Shown here piece by piece: positions 57,572 to 64,000 of a stretch of 64,000 nucleotides of DNA (positions are counted from its first letter, which is position 1; each line of letters begins with the position of its first letter). The translations under genes and the position numbers were made by a program. The notes below the pieces were generated by a model. The model was not told the origin of the DNA and did no database searches. It saw only the letters and a list, made by a program, of their open reading frames with translations. This DNA comes from Caldilineaceae bacterium (GTDB taxonomy: Bacteria; Chloroflexota; Anaerolineae; Caldilineales; Caldilineaceae), in the NCBI GenBank assembly GCA_022823185.1, contig JAJDXQ010000019.1, positions 109,923 to 173,922 on the forward strand, in the 5' to 3' direction.

Positions 57572-58399
57572 TTAGCCGCTCAATGACCCCTCCAGCAGGC
57601 CGCGCATGAACAGCTTGCCCAGCAGCAGGTATACCGCAATCGTGGGCACGGACGCGATCAGCGCGGCGGCCATCTGCAGGTTCCAGGGGATGACGCCCAT
57701 GCTGGAAAAGTTTTTGATGGCTACGGTAACCGGCGCCCTGGCCGGGTTGCCGAGCACGACCAGCGCCATCAGATACTCGTTCCAGATCCTTGTGCATTGC
57801 CACACACCCACTACTGCAAAGGTCGGCCCCGAAAGCGGTAAAATGATGCGGCGGTAGATGCCGAAAAAGCCACAGCCGTCGATCTTCGACGCGTCCACCA
57901 GCTCATCCGGGACACTGGCATAGTACCTGTAAAACAGGAGCGACGTGATCGGAATGCCAAAGATGCAGTAGGCCATGATGAGGCCGTTCACCTTACCGTA
58001 CAGGCCCATGAACTGCAAGACCCACACCAGCGGGATAAGGATCCCCTGGCCGGGTAGAAACATGCCGAACACGAACAGGAACAGAATCACATTCGAGCCG
58101 CGAAAGCCCCACTTGGCGAAAACATAGCCGTTGATCGAGCCCAGAAAAGTTGAAACGATGGCGCCCGGAATCGTGATGCGCACACTGTTCCAGAAGTTGG
58201 AATCCATCTGATTCCACGCCTCGCGGAAGCTGCCCCAGTCGAGGCTCTTGGGCATATTCCAGATCTCGAATGAACTGATGTCTTCGAGCGGCTTCAACCC
58301 GGTCAGGATCATCACATAGAAGGGCACCAGGTAGAAGGCGGCAAATGCGATCAGGACGGCATATTTGGCGCTGCCGACCAGGAGACGATTCAAACTCAT
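57572..58399 (-). CDS. Carbohydrate ABC transporter permease (MalG-like)
   Basis: A permease of 275 residues with six hydrophobic helices and the conserved loop DELVDASKIDGCGFFGIYRRIILPLSGPTFA (EAAxxDGA-type) that contacts the ATPase. It overlaps the other permease by 4 bases. No ATPase gene lies in the cluster, so a shared MsmK/MalK-type ATPase elsewhere is likely. Confidence 0.9.
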   Translation of the reverse strand: MSLNRLLVGSAKYAVLIAFAAFYLVPFYVMILTGLKPLEDISSFEIWNMPKSLDWGSFREAWNQMDSNFWNSVRITIPGAIVSTFLGSINGYVFAKWGFRGSNVILFLFVFGMFLPGQGILIPLVWVLQFMGLYGKVNGLIMAYCIFGIPITSLLFYRYYASVPDELVDASKIDGCGFFGIYRRIILPLSGPTFAVVGVWQCTRIWNEYLMALVVLGNPARAPVTVAIKNFSSMGVIPWNLQMAAALIASVPTIAVYLLLGKLFMRGLLEGSLSG

Positions 58400-59319
58400 T
58401 CTTTCTCCTCACGCAGAACGCTGATCAGATAGGGCAGGACAACCGGAATGGACAAGATGAGCATGAAGGTGGCGACCGCCGCGCCCAGGCCGTAACGGTT
58501 GGAGCGAAAGGTCTGCTCGAACATGTAAAACCCGAGCGTATCGGTCGCAAAACCGGGGCCTGTGCCGATGATGCTGGGAATCTCGAAGTTGCCGATGGAG
58601 CCGGCGCCGGTCAGCACAACCGCGGTATAGGTGACCGGACGCAGCATGGGAATGAATACATAACGATAGAGCGCAACCGTGCCGGCGCCGTCGATGACCG
58701 CCGCCTCTCGCAACTCGTCTGGAATCGCCCGCAGACCGGCAAGGTACAGGGCCATGACGAAACCTGAAAACTGCCACGCGCCCATAATCGTGATCGCCAA
58801 CATGCCCAGCTTGGGGTGCATGTACCAGAGGGGCCGGAAGCTCTCGAATCCCATGTTGGCAATCAGCAGATTGATCCCCGCCGACGGCACCTGCAGCCAG
58901 CGCCAAGCCGTCCCGCTGACCACCGCTGAGACGGCAAACGGCATCAAAAAGACGGTGCGAAAAAAGACTTCGCCCCTGATCCGCTCATTGAGAAGCGCAG
59001 CGAGGAGAAAGCCGATTACGATGCACTGCGACATGTAGCCGACCGCAAAGAGGACGAGGTTGCGCAGGTCGATGTGGAAGCGGGGATCGTTGACCAGGCG
59101 CTGCCAGTTCTTCAGACCGGCAAAGGAGAGATCGAGCGCCGGACGGTTCCAGTTTGAAACCGAGATGTACAGCGTCCAGCCCATGAAGATGTAGATGAAT
59201 ACGGCCACGGCGATGATGGACGGGGCCAGCACCAGGATCGCGACTTTGCGGTCGTCGCGGAGCCACTTTGGCAGCAGCGCCGGAAGCGACTTTGCCCTTG
59301 CGGAAAGTTCGGAATGCAT
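58396..59319 (-). CDS. Carbohydrate ABC transporter permease (MalF-like)
   Basis: A permease of 307 residues with a cytoplasmic N-terminus and six helices. The permease loop reads PDELREAAVIDGAGTVALYRYVFIPMLRP. It is followed by the MalG-like permease and preceded by the substrate-binding protein, the usual order of a sugar importer. Confidence 0.9.
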   Translation of the reverse strand: MHSELSARAKSLPALLPKWLRDDRKVAILVLAPSIIAVAVFIYIFMGWTLYISVSNWNRPALDLSFAGLKNWQRLVNDPRFHIDLRNLVLFAVGYMSQCIVIGFLLAALLNERIRGEVFFRTVFLMPFAVSAVVSGTAWRWLQVPSAGINLLIANMGFESFRPLWYMHPKLGMLAITIMGAWQFSGFVMALYLAGLRAIPDELREAAVIDGAGTVALYRYVFIPMLRPVTYTAVVLTGAGSIGNFEIPSIIGTGPGFATDTLGFYMFEQTFRSNRYGLGAAVATFMLILSIPVVLPYLISVLREEKE

Positions 59320-59404
59320 GGCTCGATTCAGGTTCTTGAATGGGAAGGAGGAAAGCGGACAGAACTGGCGCCTATCCGCTTTCCGTGCAAAGCCTGCGAA
59401 TCAG

Positions 59405-60697
59405 TTACTCGCTAATGCCGGAATCTGTGGCGGCCTGAATCAGCTCCTCCTGCGCGCGGGCAACGTCGCCGTGCCCGGTCAGCATGTTGTTAACAATGTT
59501 GCCGAGGTCGGTCACAAAGCTCTGCGGCACCAGACCGCCGATGAACGGCAGCAGTTCATGCGTCTGCCAGGCGTCCATCGACTCGCGCAAGTACTCGTCG
59601 TAGAGGCTCACGTCGCCGTCCGTGCGCACCGGGATCGAGCCTTTGAGGGGGTTGAAGGCGTCCTGCCCATCCCGCGAAGCCACGACCTTCAGCCAGGCGA
59701 TGGCGTTGTCGCGGTTGGGCGCATTCTGGGGCAAACCGAAGGAGTCGGCCACCCAAACATATTTGCCCTGATGGTTCGGGATGTCGGCCCATCCGACCAG
59801 CTCCTCGATCCCTTCCGACTTGATGAAGCCCCAGAACCAGTCGCCCATCAGAATAATAGCCGGGGTCTCGTCGTAGTCGGCGGCAAAGCGCTCCACCTGG
59901 TCGCCCCAGCCGACCTCCAGCCAGTCGCCGGAGGCGTACTCCATCGCCCGCATGTGAAGCTCCAGCGCCTCAGCGACCTCCGGCGCATCCCAACCAACCG
60001 AGCCGTCGAACAGGCCGAGATAGGTCTCGCCGTCGGTCACGCTGTTGAGGAAATAGTTGTAGGTGTGGAAGGCCAACGCTCCCAGAGACGCCCCGCCGAT
60101 GGCCGGGATACCGGCCTCCTTCAACTGTTCCGCCACAACGAAGAACTCGTCCCAGTTTGTGGGCGGATCTGTGATGCCGGCGGCCTCAAACCTGTCGAGC
60201 CGGTACCACATAATGTTCTGGCGATGGATGTTCACTGGCACGACATAGGGCGTCCCTTCGTAAGAGACGTTGTCGATCACCGACTGCGGGAACACGTCAT
60301 ACAGCCCCTCTTCCGCATAGAGGAAATCCAGCCCTTCCATTCTGCCGGGCACAACATGATCCTCGACGACGCCCACACCGGCCCAGACTTGGAACGAGTC
60401 CGGCGGCTCGCCGCCCAGCATGCGCGTCTCCAACACCGTCCTCATGTTGACGCCGTCGCCCCCGCCGATTGCTGCATTGTCGAACTCAACATCGGGATAG
60501 CGTGCGTTGAAGACCTCGATGATGGCGTTGAGCCCGGCCAACTCGCCGCCGCCGCTCCACCAGGAGAATACCTCTACCGTACCGCTCGGCTCGGCGGCCT
60601 CCATCGCCATGTCTGCCGCTGGCTCGGATGCAACCGGCTGGCAGGCGGCCAGGGCCAAAGACACAATGATGAGTAAAACCAGACAAAAACGTTTCAT
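59405..60697 (-). CDS. ABC transporter substrate-binding lipoprotein
   Basis: A sugar-type extracellular solute-binding protein of about 430 residues. It has a lipoprotein signal (MKRFCLVLLIIVSLALAAC, cleavage before Cys) and the family motif SGTVEVFSWWSGGGELAGL. A tight AGGAAAGGA ribosome site precedes the ATG at 60697. Ligand is unknown, probably an oligosaccharide or glycoside. The promoter lies about 90-120 bases upstream. Confidence 0.92.
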   Translation of the reverse strand: MKRFCLVLLIIVSLALAACQPVASEPAADMAMEAAEPSGTVEVFSWWSGGGELAGLNAIIEVFNARYPDVEFDNAAIGGGDGVNMRTVLETRMLGGEPPDSFQVWAGVGVVEDHVVPGRMEGLDFLYAEEGLYDVFPQSVIDNVSYEGTPYVVPVNIHRQNIMWYRLDRFEAAGITDPPTNWDEFFVVAEQLKEAGIPAIGGASLGALAFHTYNYFLNSVTDGETYLGLFDGSVGWDAPEVAEALELHMRAMEYASGDWLEVGWGDQVERFAADYDETPAIILMGDWFWGFIKSEGIEELVGWADIPNHQGKYVWVADSFGLPQNAPNRDNAIAWLKVVASRDGQDAFNPLKGSIPVRTDGDVSLYDEYLRESMDAWQTHELLPFIGGLVPQSFVTDLGNIVNNMLTGHGDVARAQEELIQAATDSGISE

Positions 60698-60787
60698 CGT
60701 TCCTTTCCTCCTTGTCAATGGTTGATACCCAGGCAAACTCGGCTGCACAATGTCAATAAAATTAAATTATTTTGTCTCCGTCGGGTC

Positions 60788-60816
60788 ATTGTAGCATAGG
60801 GGTCACATGTGAACAA
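60788..60816 (-). promoter_or_regulatory. Promoter of the ABC operon with palindromic operator
   Basis: On the minus strand TTGTTC (60816-60811) and TACAAT (60793-60788) are 17 bases apart, with the extended TGC. The perfect palindrome TCACATGTGA (60803-60812) overlaps the -35, a likely regulator site. Confidence 0.55.
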
Positions 60817-61260
60817 TCGCAAAAAACGGGCCAACGTCCTGGCGGCGAAGTATGGCGCAGCCTGACAAAGGGAGGAAGAGTTCGCGGTTGCTGCCTTTCT
60901 GCGACTGGGAATGTGGGGAATTGAGCTCGCCCTGGGCGCTGCGGTTGACGCAGTCGCAGTTTCGCCGGCCGGTGCGGCCCGCGGCAACGACAGCCATGTC
61001 CTTACAGCTAAACTTGCCATTGTTAAACCTGCGCTGCGAGAGGGGAGGGTAGTCTAAGAAGGAGGCTGAGCGGTTTCTGCCCGATGCCCCGGAAGAGTGG
61101 CTGAACTGCGCCAGGAGCGATCTGCCTCTGGCAGTCCATCACTCATCAGGAGCATGTTTAGAGGGTAGTTGCTTTCCCACGCCCAGCAGGCTGCGGCCAA
61201 AACAACAAAAGCGGCAATGACTGAAAACGCAAACCGTTACACTTGGGGGGTTTTCAGGGA
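60817..61260. other. Region upstream of the catabolic operon and 3' of the IclR gene
   Basis: About 440 bases between the promoter and the IclR gene, without a convincing gene. A 66-codon frame (60852-61052) was not accepted as coding. Confidence 0.5.
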
Positions 61261-62043
61261 TCAGAGTTCAGCAACCGGCGCGCCCAGTTCGGCGGACAGT
61301 TGCGCGGCCACCTGCATGACGTTTTGGGCGAAATGGGGCAGCTGCTCATGCGTGATGCGTGTGGTCGGCCCGGAGATGCCCAGGGCCGCGATCACCTGTG
61401 CGCGATGATCATGGATCGGCGCCGCGATGCAACGCACGCCGGCAAAGGTCTCCTCATCGTCGACCGCATACCCCTCTACGCGCACCCTTTCCAGGTGGCG
61501 CTTCAGGCGCGATGGCTCGGTGATCGTCTTGGCCGTGTAGGAGGTCAGGGCGGCGCTCGCCACCCACTCCGCGGTGACCGCATCCGGCTGCGCTGCCAGC
61601 AACGCCTTGCCCAGCGCCGAACAGTGCAGCGGCCGGCTCGTGCCCAGCGCGAAATTCACGCTCAGCGCGGCCTGCCCCGGCTTGTGCGCGATGTAGATCA
61701 CATTATTGGCCTGCCGCACGCCCAGATTGGCGGTCTCGCCGCTCTGGTCCCGCAGCCTTGTGAGAAAATCCCCGGCGACGTCCGACCAGTCCAGCAACGT
61801 CGCGACCTTACCGTAGAGTTGGAAAAACTTGGCCGGGTTGGAGGTGAACTCGCGCGTGCGTTCATCCTGCAGCAGATAGCCCTTCGCCATCAACGTATAC
61901 AGCAATCGATAGGCCGTGCTGCGGTCGATGCCGAGCGCCTCCGCCACGTGGGATGGGCGGACATTGCCGTCCAGCGCCATCTCCAGCGCCGCCAGCCCCC
62001 GCTCGAGCGATTGCACCAGCTGCTGCCCCCGTCTGGGCGGCAT
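61261..62043 (-). CDS. IclR-family transcriptional regulator
   Basis: A regulator of 260 residues with an N-terminal winged helix (SLERGLAALEMALDGNVRPSHVAEALGIDRSTAYRLLYTLMAKGYL) and a C-terminal effector-binding domain (LNFALGTSRPLHCSALGKALLA, then GVRCIAAPIHDHRAQVIAALGISGPTTRI). It lies upstream of the catabolic operon in the same direction and probably controls it and itself. Confidence 0.92.
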   Translation of the reverse strand: MPPRRGQQLVQSLERGLAALEMALDGNVRPSHVAEALGIDRSTAYRLLYTLMAKGYLLQDERTREFTSNPAKFFQLYGKVATLLDWSDVAGDFLTRLRDQSGETANLGVRQANNVIYIAHKPGQAALSVNFALGTSRPLHCSALGKALLAAQPDAVTAEWVASAALTSYTAKTITEPSRLKRHLERVRVEGYAVDDEETFAGVRCIAAPIHDHRAQVIAALGISGPTTRITHEQLPHFAQNVMQVAAQLSAELGAPVAEL

Positions 62044-62076
62044 GACTCCCCCTCGTGTTGCGTAATTCGCACATGC

Positions 62077-62112
62077 AGCGTATCTTTTATACCATATACG
62101 CTATACTGTCAA
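62077..62112 (-). promoter_or_regulatory. Promoter and operator-like inverted repeat of the IclR gene
   Basis: A perfect TTGACA (62112-62107) is followed after 17 bases by TAAAAG (62089-62084), or after 15 bases by TATAAA (62091-62086). The inverted repeat AGCGTAT (62077-62083) / ATACGCT (62096-62102) brackets the -10, which suggests autoregulation. Confidence 0.6.
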
Positions 62113-62341
62113 TCGTAAAATCGGGGCAGAGAGGATTCGCCGAGTGCGCGCCTGCCGGGTCTGGCATGACGATTAATGCATCTCGCGGCGAGCCGCATCA
62201 AGGCCTGGCAGCTCCTTGAGCAGTTTCGGCCGTTGGCGACCGACGAAAACCGTTCAGCCAGCGGCAGCCCAAAGTCGAGGACAATCCTTTACCGCCACTA
62301 CCCCCGGACGCCGCGAGACGACCAGGTCACAGGAAGGACAC

Positions 62342-62560
62342 ATGGACGGAATCCACCTTGCTGAAAGCATCCTCGAAGGCGACATCGGAACCATTCTTTT
62401 CGTCTTAATCGTCTTAGCGCTTGCGATCTGGTGGTTCATACGCATCTACATACACCCCGCCAGAAAGTGGAAGCGGCCCTCAGGTCCGCAAGAGCGCACC
62501 CACTTCTACCGGAAAAAGAAAGTCACAGCGCAGAAGAGACCGCCCGGCGCCGGGCCCTAG
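62342..62560 (+). CDS. Small membrane protein of unknown function
   Basis: A 72-residue protein with one hydrophobic helix (IGTILFVLIVLALAIWWFIRIYI) and a basic Arg/Lys-rich C-terminal tail. AGGAAGGA precedes the ATG by 4 bases. No family was recognised. Confidence 0.6.
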   Translation: MDGIHLAESILEGDIGTILFVLIVLALAIWWFIRIYIHPARKWKRPSGPQERTHFYRKKKVTAQKRPPGAGP

Positions 62561-62634
62561 CGCCTCGGTCGCCTGGCAATGCGACGGCGCGGCGTGATCA
62601 AGCCGCCGATTGGCATATGGCCGACCGCGGCAAA

Positions 62635-62661
62635 GACGGCATCGTGTGTTAGTGAGGAGGA
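62635..62661 (+). repeat. Copy 1 of a 27-base direct repeat
   Basis: It matches 63856-63882 at 26 of 27 positions and ends in a ribosome-site-like GTGAGGAGGA. The similarity weakly continues upstream. Here no intact gene follows; the second copy precedes a real gene start. Confidence 0.6.
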
Positions 62662-62778
62662 GGATGCGGAGCAATGGGCTTTGCGGGTGATTCTGCGAGG
62701 AATCCTTGAGGACGAACAGGGATATTGGTCAAGGGTAACTGGGGCTATCGACGGCAACAGGCGCCGGGCAATAGATAG

Positions 62779-63135
62779 CTAGCCGCACCGCGGCGACTGC
62801 TTTTGGGTCCCTTCATCCTCCTCCAGATCGGCGAAATTCGTGATCGTTACCTCGCCTTCGGGAAAGTCAGCGACGATTTTCAGTCTGCCCCCAACAGCCT
62901 CAATGTAAGAACGGAGACTGGAGATGTACACGTCTGCCCGCTGCTCCAGCTTGGAGATTGCGGGTTGGTTCACCTTCAGCATCTGCGCCAACTCCTGCTG
63001 GGTCAGCGCTCGCGCCCGGCGCAACTCGTGCAAGGGCATCTCCGCCAGCAACTCCTTCTTTGTCTCGTCGATGCGGCGGCGGCGCTCCCGCGAAAATCCC
63101 TTGGTCAACTCGCTGAACGGATGGCGTCCACTCAT
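62779..63135 (-). CDS. XRE-type HigA-like antitoxin
   Basis: A protein of 118 residues with an XRE helix-turn-helix (LHELRRARALTQQELAQMLKVNQPAISKLEQRADVYISSLRSYIEAVGGRL) and a short C-terminal tail. It overlaps the end of a HigB-like toxin gene by 4 bases, the usual HigBA layout with the toxin first. It is expected to neutralise the toxin and repress the operon. Confidence 0.85.
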   Translation of the reverse strand: MSGRHPFSELTKGFSRERRRRIDETKKELLAEMPLHELRRARALTQQELAQMLKVNQPAISKLEQRADVYISSLRSYIEAVGGRLKIVADFPEGEVTITNFADLEEDEGTQKQSPRCG

Positions 63136-63494
63136 TCGATTAACCCCTCCCTTTTCAGTTCTTCCAGATGCTGGTCGTACAGGGCGTCAGCGATAGGCAC
63201 GTACTCTTCGTAGAACCGGTCGTTTCCGCTCTTGTCTCCGCCGATAAGCAGGATGGATGTTCGCCTGGGGTCGAAGGCATAAAAGACCCGCAAGGGCCTG
63301 CCATGGCTCTGCGCTCGAAGCGCGCGCATGACCCCGTGACGTGAGCTTCTGACGTCCGAGGCGTAGGGATACGGCAACCCAGGGCCATACGCCATCAGCA
63401 GTTCGCCCCTTGCGGCCACAGCGTCCCGCTGACTCTCCGAAAGCGTTTGCCACCACTGCTCAAACTCATCCGTCTACTCGGCCTCCCAAGGCAT
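63132..63494 (-). pseudogene. HigB/RelE-type toxin gene with an in-frame amber codon
   Basis: Read from the ATG at 63494 the frame gives MPWEAE, then TAG (63476-63474), then TDEFEQWWQTLSESQRDAVAARGEL... to EYVPIADALYDQHLEELKREG, a full-length phage-derived Gp49-like toxin. The stop replaces the Tyr usual at this position. A GTG at 63419 (codon 26) could restart translation but would lose the first helix. A sequencing error cannot be excluded. Confidence 0.65.
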
Positions 63495-63502
63495 GAGTGC
63501 AA

Positions 63503-63524
63503 TATATTCCAGATAAGGAATATA
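63503..63524 (-). promoter_or_regulatory. Operator-like inverted repeat before the HigB-type gene
   Basis: TATATTCC (63503-63510) and GGAATATA (63517-63524), perfect 8-base arms with a 6-base spacer, lie 8 bases upstream of the toxin start and overlap AT-rich -10-like sequence. Confidence 0.6.
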
Positions 63525-63855
63525 CTGCAAGTGAAACGCAGACCCAGCGTCGCCGGGATTGGTCCAGCTAGTTCGCGACTCTGTCGACCAAACGTGTTTT
63601 CCGAATACGAAGGATGCGAAGATAACGCACCACTGTACGGCGGGAATAGAACAGACGCGTAAGGCAGTGTGGACCACCGCTGCGGAGATTCCGGCCCAGA
63701 CAGCTATTTGACGGATCGTGGAGACTCAGCAGATCATGGATGCCAGGCATAATGCCCGATTCGGGCTACTGGGCCTGATGCGACGCTACAAGCTACCCGC
63801 ACACCGCCCAAGCCCATCCATTCCCGCATACCGGCATTTTACCGACAGCGAAGAC
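63525..63855. other. Gene-free region between the HigB operator and the second repeat copy
   Basis: About 330 bases without a gene that could be supported on either strand. Confidence 0.5.
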
Positions 63856-63882
63856 GACGGCATCGTGTGTGAGTGAGGAGGA
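63856..63882 (+). repeat. Copy 2 of a 27-base direct repeat
   Basis: It is related to 62635-62661 and contains the ribosome site of the gene starting at 63891. Confidence 0.6.
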
Positions 63883-63890
63883 ACTGCGAT

Positions 63891-64000
63891 ATGGCAACGG
63901 TTGAGCTTCACTGGCAGAAGGTTTCTGCCGTTGGCGGAGACGAGATTCACCGATGTGAAGTCAAGGCCCGCAACGGCAAGGACGCGCTGGTCATGGAGGT
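63891..64000 (+). CDS. Start of a gene cut by the window end
   Basis: An ATG at 63891 with GAGGAGGAA upstream opens a frame (MATVELHWQKVSAVGGDEIHR...) that runs off the window. At 36 codons no family can be named. Confidence 0.5.
   Translation, partial: MATVELHWQKVSAVGGDEIHRCEVKARNGKDALVME

Noticed and set aside
59195..60676. 493-codon frame opposite the substrate-binding gene
   Set aside because: Antisense shadow without motifs.
62579..62782. 67-codon frame between the small membrane gene and HigA
   Set aside because: No ribosome site and no family resemblance; it spans the repeat copy and is not accepted as a gene.

Overview
The window is a 64 kb piece of a high-GC bacterial chromosome with intact housekeeping genes. 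It looks most like a Chloroflexota genome of the Caldilineales type. That placement is inferred from the mix of several phytanoyl-CoA-dioxygenase-like genes, sugar ABC transport, GH29 and GH116 hydrolases, NurA and many toxin-antitoxin loci. No rRNA, tRNA or CRISPR array was found to settle it.

Layout. 1-6361: DNA repair genes (3' part of a UvrD-type helicase, MGMT, NurA), an M1-type lipoprotein peptidase and the CrcB fluoride channel. 6606-15847: sugar metabolism (GH29 fucosidase, an unknown partner, a Gfo/Idh/MocA oxidoreductase, a sugar-isomerase TIM barrel, an enolase-superfamily enzyme), interrupted by a DarT/DarG toxin-antitoxin pair. 16057-26049: core genes (AI-2E exporter, tsaD, a WecA/TagO-like transferase, asnS, a LysM protein, secA). 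26123-31400: a scarred region with an XRE/ImmA gene and its deleted DUF4411 partner, a RarA-methyltransferase fusion, an IS5-type transposase remnant, a BrnT stub before brnA, a DUF433 gene before a DUF5615 stub, and then a cluster of DnaA-box-like sites next to an AT-rich tract that may be oriC. 31535-37316: M23 peptidase, FmdB zinc ribbon, a nuclease-Tudor protein, murJ, a YugP-like protease and small proteins. 37496-48414: accessory genes, including a permease/PhyH chimera, an SbcCD/YhaON-like pair, an AbiE-type pair with a repeat-rich operator, a tandem PhyH duplication and an FRG-TPR operon. 48655-62043: a catabolic operon on the minus strand with an ABC importer, a CocE-type hydrolase, a ceramidase-like protein, a DRE-TIM enzyme, an epimerase, an SDR and a GH116 hydrolase, preceded by an IclR regulator. 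62342-64000: a small membrane protein, a HigBA-type pair whose toxin has an amber codon, and the start of another gene.

The main theme is decay of toxin genes. Four toxin-antitoxin modules (DUF4411, BrnT, DUF5615, HigB) keep the antitoxin or regulator while the toxin is deleted, truncated or stopped. DarTG and the AbiE-type pair appear intact. Other points worth attention are the candidate origin, the permease-PhyH chimera with a possible microhomology junction, the FRG-TPR operon, and the GH116 plus ceramidase-like operon, which could act on glycosylated sphingolipids. All functions come from reading motifs in the sequence; no database search was run.
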